Assembly (NCBI GenBank): GCA_019912315.1
Contig: JAIOJA010000040.1
Span: 90,254-154,253 of the forward strand
DNA from: Planctomycetota bacterium
GTDB lineage: Bacteria; Planctomycetota; UBA8742; UBA2392
DNA length: 64,000 bases
Reading direction: 5' to 3'
In this document: piece after piece, positions 1 through 8,461 of the stretch
Position numbering within the stretch: the stretch's first letter is position 1
How the letters are laid out: each line of letters starts with the position of its first letter
Made by a program: the position numbers and the translations under genes
The notes under the pieces: model-generated
Databases searched by the model: none
What the model saw: the letters and a program-made list of their open reading frames with translations, nothing else
Told to the model about the DNA's origin: nothing

Positions 1-588
1 GTGGCGCTTGCTCAGCACCGGCGTGCAGACGGCCTGGATGTCTTCAACTTCGCTGCCCACGATACTCAGGATGATATCCAGGTCGTGGATCATTACGTCC
101 ATTACCACGCCGACGTCCGTTGACCGGAACGGGTACGGGCTCAGGCGGTCGGCCTCGATGAAAGCGACGGTGTTGATGGCGTTGCGAATGCTGGATAGCG
201 CCGGGTTAAACCGCTCGATGTGCCCGACTTGCAGGATGCGCTTGTGTTTTTTGGCCAGTTCATTGAGCTTGTGGCACTCGTCCACCGTGTAGGCCATGGG
301 CTTTTCGACCAGCGTGTGCAGCCCGTTCTCGAAGGCCCAGCTTGCGACCTCATAGTGATGCCGGGTCGGCACGACGACGGTGACGGCGTCTACCCGTCCC
401 TTGAGCTGTTTATAGTCCGTCAGCGCTTCGCAGTGAAACCGCTCAGCGATTTCGGCTGCCTTCTTGGGGTCGTTGTCGACTACGGCGACGAGTTCGGCGG
501 CCGGAAGCTCTTTCAACACGCGCGCGTGGTTCTTGCCAAGGTGCCCTACTCCGATGACGGCGATCTTTACGCGCTCTTGCTGTGCCAC
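1..588 (-). CDS. Gfo/Idh/MocA family NAD(P)-dependent oxidoreductase (3' end cut off by window)
   Basis: Only the first 196 codons are visible, read from a GTG at 588; the gene continues past the left edge. It opens with a Rossmann dinucleotide-binding segment (IAVIGVGHLGKNHARVL, residues 9-25), keeps the family EKP motif at residues 95-97, which carries the catalytic lysine, and continues into the start of the substrate domain with a HDLDIIL stretch. Family members oxidise or reduce sugars and sugar nucleotides. It lies in the same direction as lpxC and fabZ, with one gene between. Gfo/Idh genes often accompany lpxA (the GnnA oxidoreductase that makes UDP-GlcNAc3N for lipid A is one example), so a sugar-nucleotide role in envelope synthesis is reasonable but is inference. 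Substrate cannot be told from this fragment. Confidence 0.85.
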   Translation of the reverse strand, partial: MAQQERVKIAVIGVGHLGKNHARVLKELPAAELVAVVDNDPKKAAEIAERFHCEALTDYKQLKGRVDAVTVVVPTRHHYEVASWAFENGLHTLVEKPMAYTVDECHKLNELAKKHKRILQVGHIERFNPALSSIRNAINTVAFIEADRLSPYPFRSTDVGVVMDVMIHDLDIILSIVGSEVEDIQAVCTPVLSKRH

Positions 589-659
589 TGCGCTGTCCTG
601 TGTTAGTGAGTCCTAAGGTTCTACTTGGTGCAAGTCGTCTTTACAAGTTTCTGACAGTC

Positions 660-1892
660 CTACAGATCATAGATCAGGCAGTGGCTGCCGTTAACACCAG
701 AAAGGGTGAAGCTGGCGTCTTCCACCAACGCAAGGTCGCGTGCGCGGATGATCTGGACGGCATACTTGTGCCGGGCCGTCACCACGAAGTAGCGCTTGTC
801 CAGCGTAAGCGCGATGCCGCAGGCTTCCTTCATTTCGAAGCTGTTCAGGAACGCGCCGGTCTTGATATCCCAGAAAGTGCAGATATCGCCGGCCGGGTTG
901 GTCGCGCCGACGATGTTCAGTTCTTCGTGAATAGCGAGGCTCAGAGTTTCACCAAGCATGTTTTCGGTGACCGCCGCGGGTTCGCCCACTTTGGTCGCCG
1001 CGCTGCCGCTGGGGCGCAACGTGAGTGCGCCGGGGATTTTCTTGAAGGCATCCGGGTCCGGGCCCGGCGGGTTGTGCGGGGTTGAGCCGACTGCGAGGTC
1101 GCCTTTGCTGGAGCGCCCGGTGATGGCGAGGTGCCCAGCCATGTATACCGGGATGGGCACTCGCTCGAGCAGTGTCCGCGTTTCGATGTCCACGAAGGTG
1201 ACGCAGCCCTCTTCGTCGTCGCCCGTTCCGCCGCCGTTGGTGATGGCGAGAGTCTTGCCTTCGTCAAGAATATGGCAGTCGTGGGGCATTTTGCCGAAGG
1301 TCGGGAACTCACCCAGCACCTTCATGTCTGCGGCGTCGCGGACCACCACATATCCGGCGTATGCGCCCTGACTGCGGGGCTCACTTTCGACGGCGTAAAG
1401 CGTCTGTCCGTCCTTTGACCAGGCGCCGTGCCCGTAGAACTCGCGCCCGGGCGTCGCCTGAATGTCGCGGATGACACGTTTTTCGCCCAGGTCAACCTCG
1501 CAACCGCCCGGCCCCCACTTCGCGAAAACCGCCACACGGGTGCGCTCAATGGGGTGCGGGATTACCGCGTGCCCGAAAAACGTCATCGGAATCAGTACAG
1601 GCTTGAGTTCGCCGGTGACGAACTTCGGCGTCTGGTTCAGGTCAACCAGTCCCAGCCAGGTTTCGAGGCCGCCATCTTTGCCGCGGAAACCTGTGCCGAT
1701 CAGCGTGCCCAGGTTGCCGGTTTCGAGCGTGGCGGGCTCGGGCTTCGGGTCGGGGGAGTCGTTGCCGCTGGGTGCGTTCGCCTGTGTATTGCCCGGCGCG
1801 TTGTTTGTGCCGCGGTTTGAACACGCGGCAAGCAGGGCCAGCGCGCCCGAAGCCGAGGCGGCATACAGAAAGTTGCGACGGTGTTGGTCCAC
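660..1892 (-). CDS. DUF1513-like beta-propeller Tat lipoprotein
   Basis: The start is set at a GTG (1892) preceded by ACGGAG; a longer frame exists but lacks a signal. The N-terminus has a twin-arginine stretch (HRRNFL), a hydrophobic segment and a lipobox ending LAAC, so it is probably a Tat-exported lipoprotein of about 410 aa. A linker rich in Asn, Pro and Gly follows. The body has WD/NHL-like blade motifs, including GHGAWSKDGQTLYAVE and PHDCHILDEGKTLAITNGG, which match the pattern of DUF1513 proteins (family recognised from the conserved HD...LPDG..L...NGG block). DUF1513 proteins elsewhere sit with imelysin-type iron uptake genes; no such partner is visible here. It sits between fabZ and a Gfo/Idh oxidoreductase, where lpxA would often be found. 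Confidence 0.72.
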   Translation of the reverse strand: MDQHRRNFLYAASASGALALLAACSNRGTNNAPGNTQANAPSGNDSPDPKPEPATLETGNLGTLIGTGFRGKDGGLETWLGLVDLNQTPKFVTGELKPVLIPMTFFGHAVIPHPIERTRVAVFAKWGPGGCEVDLGEKRVIRDIQATPGREFYGHGAWSKDGQTLYAVESEPRSQGAYAGYVVVRDAADMKVLGEFPTFGKMPHDCHILDEGKTLAITNGGGTGDDEEGCVTFVDIETRTLLERVPIPVYMAGHLAITGRSSKGDLAVGSTPHNPPGPDPDAFKKIPGALTLRPSGSAATKVGEPAAVTENMLGETLSLAIHEELNIVGATNPAGDICTFWDIKTGAFLNSFEMKEACGIALTLDKRYFVVTARHKYAVQIIRARDLALVEDASFTLSGVNGSHCLIYDL

Positions 1893-1956
1893 GGCATTGC
1901 TCCGTAAGTTCGTCCGAGTCGCGGTGCAAGCAACATACCAACACCGGGCTGTGCCG

Positions 1957-2418
1957 CTACTTGGGGCGCTCACCCGTCACCATGAACTTCACAGTAGCCT
2001 CGCAGGCCAGCTCGCCTTCGACGGTGGCCTTGCCCTGCACGATGCAGAGCCCGCGCTTTTCCTTTAACAACTCGACTTCAAGGCGCACCTGGTCGCCGGG
2101 TACGACCGTGCGACGCCATTTTACTTCATCGGCGCCAGTGAAGAAGGCGAGCTTGCCTTTGTTTTCATCGCGGCTCAGTACGAGAAAGCCGCCGATCTGC
2201 GCCAGGGCTTCGAGCATGAGTACACCCGGAAAAATCGGGCGACCGGGAAAGTGCCCTGTGAAGCAGGGCTCGTTGACCGTGACGTTCTTGATGCCGACGG
2301 CCGTGGTGGTCGTCTGCTCAAGAATCCGGTCCACCATCAGGAACGGGTAGCGGTGCGGGGCCACGTCCAGGATGCCCTGGATATCAACTGCACCCTTGTC
2401 GGCCGGTGTTTCATTCAT
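1957..2418 (-). CDS. fabZ: 3-hydroxyacyl-ACP dehydratase FabZ
   Basis: A 153-aa hot-dog-fold dehydratase of the FabZ type, which removes water from (3R)-hydroxyacyl-ACP in cytosolic fatty acid elongation. The signature FTGHFPGRPIFPGVLMLEAL is complete, with catalytic His56 and Glu70. The start ATG overlaps the lpxC stop in an ATGA arrangement, so the two are translationally coupled. This pairing makes sense because LpxC and FabZ compete for the (3R)-hydroxyacyl-ACP pool; in Bacteroidetes they are fused. The length is normal and no lpxA follows directly. Confidence 0.95.
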   Translation of the reverse strand: MNETPADKGAVDIQGILDVAPHRYPFLMVDRILEQTTTTAVGIKNVTVNEPCFTGHFPGRPIFPGVLMLEALAQIGGFLVLSRDENKGKLAFFTGADEVKWRRTVVPGDQVRLEVELLKEKRGLCIVQGKATVEGELACEATVKFMVTGERPK

Positions 2419-3251
2419 CGGGATTCCTCGTACTGCTTGCGCAGCGCTTTGGCTATCAGCTGATTCTGACTGTGCCCTGACTTGATGGCCGTGACCTTTG
2501 CGTTCAGGCGCAGCCCGGTGACGGCCAGGTCGCCAACCACATCCAGCAGCTTGTGGCGCGCGTATTCGTCGTCAAATCGCAGGGTGTTCTCAATGGGCCC
2601 GTCAGGGCTGACCACCAGTGTGTTCTGCGTGTTCGCGCCCTTGCCGAAACCCATGGCCTGCAGCATCTGCGCTTCTCTTTCGAGGCAGAAGGTGCGGGCG
2701 GAGCATATCTGGTGCTCAAAGCTGTCGGGAGTTACGGCAAACTCAACCGTCGTGCGCGGCATGAACGGCACGCCGTAATCGAGCGTGTAGTTGACGGTGA
2801 GTCCGTCTTCAGCGGGCTCGATCTTGATGGAAGCCTTTTCGTCGCCGACTTCCACGGTTTCCGTGGGCGTGAACTCCGGGCGGTCGGCGTCCAACTCCGT
2901 GATGCCGGCCTCGCGTGCCAGCTCAACGAAGGCTTTGCTGCTGCCGTCGCCGGCGGGTGGCTCCGGCGCGGAAAGTTCAATGATAGCGTTGTCGACACCG
3001 AGCCCGTAAAGCGCCGCCAGCACGTGCTCAACGGTGTGGACCTCAACACCGTTTTCCATCAGCAGCGTGCGGCGTTGCACTTCCTGAATGTTGTCCGGGT
3101 GCACCCGAATCCGCGCGCCGTCACGGTCTGTCCGGATCAAAACATAGCCCGTACCGGCATCAGCAGGCTTGAGCGTCAAAGTGACCTCATGCCCCTCATG
3201 CAGGCTCGTGCCTGTCATCGAAACGGATTTTCCCAGCGTGAATTGTTTCAT
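2415..3251 (-). CDS. lpxC: UDP-3-O-acyl-N-acetylglucosamine deacetylase LpxC
   Basis: Zinc deacetylase for the committed step of lipid A synthesis, 278 aa, close to the normal length (about 300). Zinc ligands are recognisable: His76 in HTVEHVLAALYGLGVDN, and His233 and Asp237 in RHKLLDVVGDLAVTG. The C-terminal catalytic His is in KSGHSQNQ (about residue 260). The N-terminus starts directly with the usual QFTLGKSVSMTGTSLHEG fold-forming strand. It is followed by fabZ with a 4-base overlap. Its presence implies the cell makes lipid A and has an outer membrane. Confidence 0.96.
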   Translation of the reverse strand: MKQFTLGKSVSMTGTSLHEGHEVTLTLKPADAGTGYVLIRTDRDGARIRVHPDNIQEVQRRTLLMENGVEVHTVEHVLAALYGLGVDNAIIELSAPEPPAGDGSSKAFVELAREAGITELDADRPEFTPTETVEVGDEKASIKIEPAEDGLTVNYTLDYGVPFMPRTTVEFAVTPDSFEHQICSARTFCLEREAQMLQAMGFGKGANTQNTLVVSPDGPIENTLRFDDEYARHKLLDVVGDLAVTGLRLNAKVTAIKSGHSQNQLIAKALRKQYEESR

Positions 3252-3316
3252 GCAGCGGCACTATGCCTGCAAGGCTCGCCCGTGCAAAGCACGAAGGCGG
3301 GCTGATGACCGAGCGG

Positions 3317-4468
3317 CTACTGCGGCGGCTTGCCGACGATCTTTAGAATTTCATCACCGTAGCGCTCAACTCTGCTCATCCCGACCCGTTCTACTTTCGC
3401 GAGCTCCGCGGTTGTGCTCGGGGGCTCGGTGATCAGATCTTTCAGCACGGCCGTGGGCAGGATGGCCTGCAAGCCTACGCCCCTGCGCTCCGCTTCCTTT
3501 TCGCGCCAGCGTTTGAGGCGCCCGAGTCTCTCCCTTTGCTGTGGGTCGAGGCGCTGAACGGGCTCCGTTGGTTTGCGTCGGGGTGGGCGCACGCCGGTTG
3601 GCGACGCGAGACCGTTTTCGACTGCCGCCAGCATGGCGCGTCCGTGGTCTTTGATGACCCACTCGCCGACGCCACGCACGCTTTCCAGCGCGTTCAGGTC
3701 CTTCGGCAACTTGCGGGCGATTTCAAGCAGCGTTGCGTCACCCATCACGCGGAAGGGCGCGCGATCAAGCTGCGATGCCAGCTCGTCGCGCCAGGCGTAG
3801 ATAGCCTGCAAGGCGCCGCGCTGCTGATCGGACAAGTCGCCGTGCCCCTTGATGCGCCGGAATCGCTCCGGGTCAAACTCGCGCTTGCGAGGCTCCGATT
3901 GCGCGACGGCGTCGCACTCGAGGCGGTATTCGTCAAGCAGCTCGTGCTTCTTCAACTCGTCCTCGATCAGGTCATGCAACCGGAACAAGTGCCGGGTGTC
4001 GTTGATGAGGTACTGCATGTGTTCAAGCTCAATGGGACGGCGGCTCCAGTCGTGGCGCTGCAACTCTTTCTCGAGCTTCATGCCCAGGTAAACATGGCTC
4101 AGGGCTGCCAGCCCGGTCTGCTGCAAACCGAGCAGCATGGCAGCGACGGCCGTGTCGTGTACCAGGGCGAAATTCATTTCATAGTCGCGCTTGAGGGCCA
4201 GCACGTCGTTCTGGCCGGAGTGCATGAGCACCGGCACGTCCGGGCGGTCAAGCAGCTTCTGCATCAGGATAGCTTCACCGTTGAGCGCCAGCGTATCGAC
4301 GACATAGTCCCGTTCCTCGCTGCTGAGCGTGACGATGCAGACGCGGTCGCGGTAGTTGTAGAAACCGTCGGACTCGATATCGAGTGAGATGCGCGGGGCC
4401 TGCAAGAGTTCGTCGATAACGCGTTCTAAGCCCGACGCGTCGGTGATGATCTCGGTTTTATCTGGCAA
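3317..4468 (-). CDS. rnd: ribonuclease D (DEDD 3'-5' exonuclease with HRDC domains)
   Basis: DEDDy exonuclease acting on tRNA 3' ends. Exo I motif LDIESDGF, exo II MHSGQNDVLALKRD and exo III YLINDTRHLFRLHDL are all present, so the four acidic metal ligands look intact. The C-terminal half carries HRDC-type helical repeats (around LRGALQAIYAWRDELA and again near the C-terminus). The frame can also be opened from another TTG at 4504, but the TTG at 4468 has AAGGA just upstream and starts right before the conserved exonuclease fold, so I prefer it (383 aa). It ends 65 bases upstream of lpxC. Confidence 0.9.
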   Translation of the reverse strand: MPDKTEIITDASGLERVIDELLQAPRISLDIESDGFYNYRDRVCIVTLSSEERDYVVDTLALNGEAILMQKLLDRPDVPVLMHSGQNDVLALKRDYEMNFALVHDTAVAAMLLGLQQTGLAALSHVYLGMKLEKELQRHDWSRRPIELEHMQYLINDTRHLFRLHDLIEDELKKHELLDEYRLECDAVAQSEPRKREFDPERFRRIKGHGDLSDQQRGALQAIYAWRDELASQLDRAPFRVMGDATLLEIARKLPKDLNALESVRGVGEWVIKDHGRAMLAAVENGLASPTGVRPPRRKPTEPVQRLDPQQRERLGRLKRWREKEAERRGVGLQAILPTAVLKDLITEPPSTTAELAKVERVGMSRVERYGDEILKIVGKPPQ

Positions 4469-4549
4469 GTTGTCCTTCCACCGCCGGCGAGGGTGGAGGT
4501 TCAAGGCAGGCGGCTTCGTGAAGCAGCCAACCTCGAACCCCGTTCCCGC

Positions 4550-5053
4550 TCAGGCTTTCCAGTCTCCGCTTTTGCCGCCGGATTTTTCCAGCAGTCTGAT
4601 GCCCGTGATCTCCATGCCCTTCTCGACGGCTTTGGCCATGTCGTAGATCGTCAATACCGCCACCGATGCACCGTGCAGGGCCTCCATTTCGACGCCCGTG
4701 CGCCCGGTACATTTAACTGTAACGCTTACCCGCATGCCCGCACGCCCTGAATCATCGGGGGATAATGTGTGGTCAAACGTGACGTCCACACCGTTGATCT
4801 GAAGCGGGTGGCACATCGGGATGGCCTCGTGCGTGCGCTTGGCAGCCATGATCGCGGCAATGCGGGCCGTGCTGAACACGTCACCCTTGGGCAGGTTGCC
4901 GGCCACCAGTTTGACGTGTGTATTCGGCGACATGCGGATGATGGCTTCGGCCGTCGCGCTGCGGGTCGTGACTTCCTTGCCGCCGACATCAACCATACGC
5001 GCCTCACCCTTGTCGTTGAGGTGCGTCAAACCCTGTTTGTCAGCGTCGCTCAT
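4550..5053 (-). CDS. moaC: cyclic pyranopterin monophosphate synthase MoaC
   Basis: 167 aa, typical length. MoaC converts 3',8-cyclo-GTP to cyclic pyranopterin monophosphate in molybdenum cofactor synthesis, in the cytosol as a hexamer. Conserved blocks are all present: MVDVGGKEVT near the start, MCHPLQINGVDV with the active-site His, and TGRTGVEMEALHGASVA followed by TIYDMAKAVEKGM. The frame stays open upstream to 5410, but that extension looks like non-coding sequence; the ATG at 5053 lies behind GGTGGGGG and gives the family-standard N-terminus. No other moa gene is adjacent, although a MobB-like P-loop gene lies at 8462. Confidence 0.95.
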   Translation of the reverse strand: MSDADKQGLTHLNDKGEARMVDVGGKEVTTRSATAEAIIRMSPNTHVKLVAGNLPKGDVFSTARIAAIMAAKRTHEAIPMCHPLQINGVDVTFDHTLSPDDSGRAGMRVSVTVKCTGRTGVEMEALHGASVAVLTIYDMAKAVEKGMEITGIRLLEKSGGKSGDWKA

Positions 5054-5145
5054 GCCCCCACCATAACGCAAAGCGCCCCCGTTTTCACAGGGGCGACGCA
5101 ACATCGCCTTCCAGGCGTGAAGCATGCATCGGCAGGATGTCGATG

Positions 5146-5805
5146 CTACGCAATCATCGCCACGGTTTCGCGGACGGCCTTTTCTACTCCTTCGGCCACG
5201 TGGGCAATGCTGGGCCCGAGCATCCAGGCCGGGGTGGTGACTATCTTGCGTTCCTTGTCGACGACAAAGTCGCGGGTGCCGCAGCTTTCGTGTTTCGCGC
5301 CGCATTTTTCCAGAGCGCCTGCTGTGCCTTCGTCGTTGCCGATCGTCAGCAGCGGGTGCTCTCCGCCGAGCACCTTCGCGAGAATCGCCGGTGCGATGCA
5401 GATGGCACATATCGGCTTGCCTGCTGTGTGGACATCGCGAACCAATCTCGCAACGTCAGCGTTCACTTGGGCGTCCGGACCTTTCAGGGCGAAGTCGCTC
5501 AAATTCAGCGCCGCGCCGAAACCGCCCGGGAGTATCAGTGCATCAAGATCATCGGCCTTCACCTGCGCAATGTCTTTAATCTCGCCACGGCAGATGCGCG
5601 CGCTTTCAACCAGCACGTTGCGTTTCTCGTCGGCGTCTTCGCCGGTAAGGTGGTTGGTGACCTTGCGCTGTTCAATGTCCGGCGCCATGCAGATTGTTTT
5701 GGCGCCGACACGATCGAGTGCCAGCAGCGTGCAAACGGCCTCATGGATCTCCGCGCCGTCCTGAAAACCGCAACCGGAAAGCATCACTCCGACTCTGTGT
5801 GGCAT
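5146..5805 (-). CDS. elbB: ElbB-like DJ-1/PfpI family protein (glyoxalase type)
   Basis: 219 aa, DJ-1/PfpI fold. Features seen are VGVMLSGCGFQDGAEIHEAV at the N-terminus, LILPGGFGAALNLSDF (the acidic and oxyanion-loop region) and the nucleophile elbow PICAICIAPA with the conserved Cys. This layout matches ElbB, called an isoprenoid biosynthesis glyoxalase in E. coli, where a link to isoprenoid synthesis was proposed and a weak glyoxalase activity is known. The gene stands alone between moaC and a terminator that closes the pilB-like gene. Confidence 0.88.
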   Translation of the reverse strand: MPHRVGVMLSGCGFQDGAEIHEAVCTLLALDRVGAKTICMAPDIEQRKVTNHLTGEDADEKRNVLVESARICRGEIKDIAQVKADDLDALILPGGFGAALNLSDFALKGPDAQVNADVARLVRDVHTAGKPICAICIAPAILAKVLGGEHPLLTIGNDEGTAGALEKCGAKHESCGTRDFVVDKERKIVTTPAWMLGPSIAHVAEGVEKAVRETVAMIA

Positions 5806-5824
5806 GACTTCGCTCCGCTCAGTA

Positions 5825-5897
5825 AGTCAAAAGGCAAAACAAAAGGCCGAGCTGTGATGGTAGCTCGACCTTTTGACTTTGTACTTTTTACTTTTGC
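5825..5897. repeat. heptamer-repeat element A (inverted arms round a terminator hairpin)
   Basis: The right arm (5870-5897) is four 7-base units, CTTTTGA/CTTTGTA/CTTTTTA/CTTTTGC. The left arm (5825-5845) is about three units of the reverse complement, TCAAAAG/GCAAAAC/AAAAGGC. Between them is the hairpin listed as a terminator. The layout (degenerate 7-mers, inverted arms, central hairpin) recurs with other 7-mers elsewhere in this window. Confidence 0.75.
5841..5874 (-). terminator. intrinsic terminator after the GspE/PilB-like gene
   Basis: AAAAGGCCGAGCT and AGCTCGACCTTTT pair over 13 positions with one mismatch round an 8-base loop. Read on the minus strand, the stem is followed by TTTTGTTTTGCC, 40 bases after the stop of the secretion ATPase. 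Confidence 0.7.
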
Positions 5898-5914
5898 CTT
5901 GGCGGCGCAAGCCG

Positions 5915-7615
5915 CTACAGGTCGTCACGGTGGGTAATCGTCAGTACTTCCTCAACCGTACTGGTGCCCAGCAACACCTTGCGTACGCCGTCTTCCTGCA
6001 GCGTGGTCATACCGTTCTGGCGCGCCTCGCCGCGGATCTTCAGCGAGTTCGCCTTCTGGAACGTCAACTCGCGGATGATCGGGTTCATTTCCAGCAGTTC
6101 GTACACACCCATGCGCCCGCGGTAGCCGGCCCCACCGCATTCCTTGCAGCCAACCGGGCGGTAAATCGTGCGCCCGCGAATCGCCTCGGGTTTCAACCCG
6201 ACCGTTTTCAGCTCGGCCGCGTCGGGCACGTAGGGCTGCTTGCAGTGCTTGCAAAGCACGCGCACAAGGCGCTGCGCCAGAATCGCCTGCACGGCACTTG
6301 CCACCAGGAACGGCTTCACACCCATGTCCATCAGGCGGGTCAGCGCGCCCGGCGCGTCGTTGGTGTGCAGGGTGCTGAATACCAGGTGACCCGTGAGTGC
6401 GGCCTGGATGGCAATTTCAGCCGTCTCATGGTCACGAATTTCGCCGACCAGAATGATATTCGGTGCCTGACGCAGCATGGCGCGCAGGATACGGGAGAAC
6501 GTCAACTCGATGCCGTGGTTCACTTGGCTCTGGTTGATGCCGGACAGGTTGTACTCGACTGGATCCTCGGCCGTGATGATCTTGACGTCCGGCGTGTTCA
6601 GCGCCGACAGTGCCGCGTACAGCGTGGTCGTCTTGCCGGAGCCGGTGGGCCCGGTCACCAGGAAGATGCCGTTGGGCTTCTTGAGGATTTTCTGGAAGCG
6701 GTCGAAGTCCGTGGCGTGCATACCCAGCACTTCAAGGCCAACCAGATTCTTCTGTTTGTCGAGAATACGCATGACGACGGACTCGCCCCAGCTGCATGGC
6801 AGGGCGCTGACGCGTAAGTCGATGTCGCGCCCCTCAACGCGGGTTTTGATTCGCCCGTCCTGGGGGATGCGCTTTTCTTCGATCTTCATTTTGCTGAGAA
6901 TCTTGATGCGCTGGATCAGCGGGCCTTGCAGGCGTTTGGGCGGCGCTTCCATTTCCTGACAATCGCCGTCAACGCGGTAGCGAATGCGCAGTTTTTCTTC
7001 CATGGGCTCGACGTGAATGTCGCTCGCGCGCTGTTTGATGGCGTCCGTAATCAGCAGTTGCACCAGTTGCGCGACATAACCTTCTTCGTCGTCGGTGGTG
7101 ACTTCCAGGGCGTCGAAATCCTTGTATTCAACGTCAATGCTTTTGCCTTCGTCGTCCAACATCTCGCCCATACCGCCGATCTGGTAGTACTTCTTCATGG
7201 CGGTCTTGACGTGACTTTCGGGCGCGATGACCCAGTCAACCTCATTGCCAAGAATAAAGCGCAGGTTGTCGAGGGCGTAGAACTCCAGCACGCGGTGGGT
7301 CGCGACGGTGACGTTGCGTCCCTTCTTCATGACGGGGATAATTTCGTGCTCTTCGACCACATCCTTGCTGACCAGTTTCAGCAGGTCCGCCGGAAGATCG
7401 TACTTGTTCAGGCTGACGAATTTCACGCCCTGTTGCTTGGCCAGCGCGCGGGCAAGCTTTTCATCATCGAGATAGCTGAGTTCAATCAACGACTCGCCCA
7501 GCATCATCATGTTGTCTTTGCCGTGCTTGAGCCCTTCCTTGACTTGCTCCACGGAACAGAATTTCAGCCCGACAAGGATCTTGCCCAGGGGCATCTTCTT
7601 GGACTCTGTCAACAT
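5915..7615 (-). CDS. GspE/PilB-type secretion or pilus assembly ATPase
   Basis: 566 aa cytoplasmic hexameric ATPase that powers type II secretion or type IV pilus assembly. An N-terminal MshEN-type domain spans about residues 8-150. The catalytic core has Walker A GPTGSGKTT (322-330), an acidic Asp-box region around 350 (ITAEDPVEYNL), Walker B ILVGEIRD (388-395) and a His box (TGHLVFSTLHTNDA). A zinc-binding tetracysteine is present (Cys455, Cys458, Cys490, Cys493), as in GspE/PilB and unlike the retraction ATPase PilT. No GspF, GspD or prepilin peptidase is in the window, but four pseudopilin genes lie at 22-30.6 kb and may use this motor. It is followed by a clear terminator. Confidence 0.92.
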   Translation of the reverse strand: MLTESKKMPLGKILVGLKFCSVEQVKEGLKHGKDNMMMLGESLIELSYLDDEKLARALAKQQGVKFVSLNKYDLPADLLKLVSKDVVEEHEIIPVMKKGRNVTVATHRVLEFYALDNLRFILGNEVDWVIAPESHVKTAMKKYYQIGGMGEMLDDEGKSIDVEYKDFDALEVTTDDEEGYVAQLVQLLITDAIKQRASDIHVEPMEEKLRIRYRVDGDCQEMEAPPKRLQGPLIQRIKILSKMKIEEKRIPQDGRIKTRVEGRDIDLRVSALPCSWGESVVMRILDKQKNLVGLEVLGMHATDFDRFQKILKKPNGIFLVTGPTGSGKTTTLYAALSALNTPDVKIITAEDPVEYNLSGINQSQVNHGIELTFSRILRAMLRQAPNIILVGEIRDHETAEIAIQAALTGHLVFSTLHTNDAPGALTRLMDMGVKPFLVASAVQAILAQRLVRVLCKHCKQPYVPDAAELKTVGLKPEAIRGRTIYRPVGCKECGGAGYRGRMGVYELLEMNPIIRELTFQKANSLKIRGEARQNGMTTLQEDGVRKVLLGTSTVEEVLTITHRDDL

Positions 7616-7776
7616 TCGGCCTTCCCTTTAAACCGCGTATGACGCGGCGATGCTGCGGACATGCCCGCCCGGCTAAGGAAACTGGGGGATTCCCTTCAAG
7701 GTGTGGAGCGCACGGGCCAATGTACCCGCCACGCCCTACGTGTCAATGTTTCGGCGAATCCGGAACGCGGCAGGAG

Positions 7777-8316
7777 TCACGCCTCGCGAATGCCCAGATA
7801 CTGGTCCAGCAACGCGCGCATTCCCGCCAGGGCAACCACCACGGAAGCAATCACGGCCCAGCCCGGCGGCGAAGTCCCCACCACGCCCACGATGTCCAAT
7901 GACGTGGTCGCCGACACCGGAATCCACAACAGGGACAGCCCCGCAGCAGCGGTCAACAACTGGCGCAGGGTTTCGCCCGTGTTGCGCTTCAGGGGCTGCC
8001 CGCGTGCCACGCTGATCGTGTGTAACCCGTTCGCTATCAGCGCGTGGATCACGACCGCGATGGCCACGCCGATCGCCCACGGCTCAAATGCCGCCAGCCC
8101 GATCGCGGGCAAAGACTCCGATGCCCCGCGAAACGCGCGCTCAACGGGCAGGGCAAAGCGCACCCGTGATTGCAGCAGCCCGATGATGTCGGATGCGGCC
8201 GCAGCGGCCGCGCCCGGTGCAACCAGCCAGACGGTCTCAAGCAACGCGCCGCTGATCAGCGCCAGCATGGCAATGGTGGCGAAGGTAAGACGGAAATGAA
8301 GCAGCCTGGACACCAT
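7777..8316 (-). CDS. predicted inner-membrane protein, unknown function
   Basis: 179 aa with four likely membrane segments (residues about 10-35, 72-95, 119-137 and 153-172). The second lies in a PAIGLAAFEPWAIGVAIAVV stretch, and the loop SVARGQPLKRNTGETLRQ between segments 2 and 3 is positively charged. No motif allowed assignment. It begins with a good ATG at 8316, reads toward the pilB-like gene, and its upstream side faces the divergent P-loop gene across heptamer element B. Codon use with G/C in third positions agrees with its neighbours. Confidence 0.6.
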   Translation of the reverse strand: MVSRLLHFRLTFATIAMLALISGALLETVWLVAPGAAAAAASDIIGLLQSRVRFALPVERAFRGASESLPAIGLAAFEPWAIGVAIAVVIHALIANGLHTISVARGQPLKRNTGETLRQLLTAAAGLSLLWIPVSATTSLDIVGVVGTSPPGWAVIASVVVALAGMRALLDQYLGIREA

Positions 8317-8333
8317 GGGGCCTAACTAGATTC

Positions 8334-8427
8334 GGTCAGTGATCAATTGCCAATTCGCCCGTAGTGGCGGGGCAATCAATCGTGGATGCGCCATTCAACA
8401 ATGACCACCGGGCGTTGACCATTACCG
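8334..8427. repeat. heptamer-repeat element B between divergent genes
   Basis: The left arm (8334-8354) reads GGTCAGT/GATCAAT/TGCCAAT. The right arm (8393-8427) reads ATTCAAC/AATGACC/ACCGGGC/GTTGACC/ATTACCG. The consensus of the right arm, ATTGACC, is the reverse complement of the left-arm consensus GGTCAAT, so the element is an inverted pair. It fills most of the gap between the genes starting at 8316 (minus) and 8462 (plus). Confidence 0.6.
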
Positions 8428-8461
8428 ACCGCTGCCGCCTGCCGCACCGAACTGCTACTCT

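Noticed and set aside
5074..5095. Hairpin CGCCCC...GGGGCG between elbB and moaC
   Set aside because: Only 6 bp with a 10-base loop and a weak CTTT after it; not convincing as a terminator.
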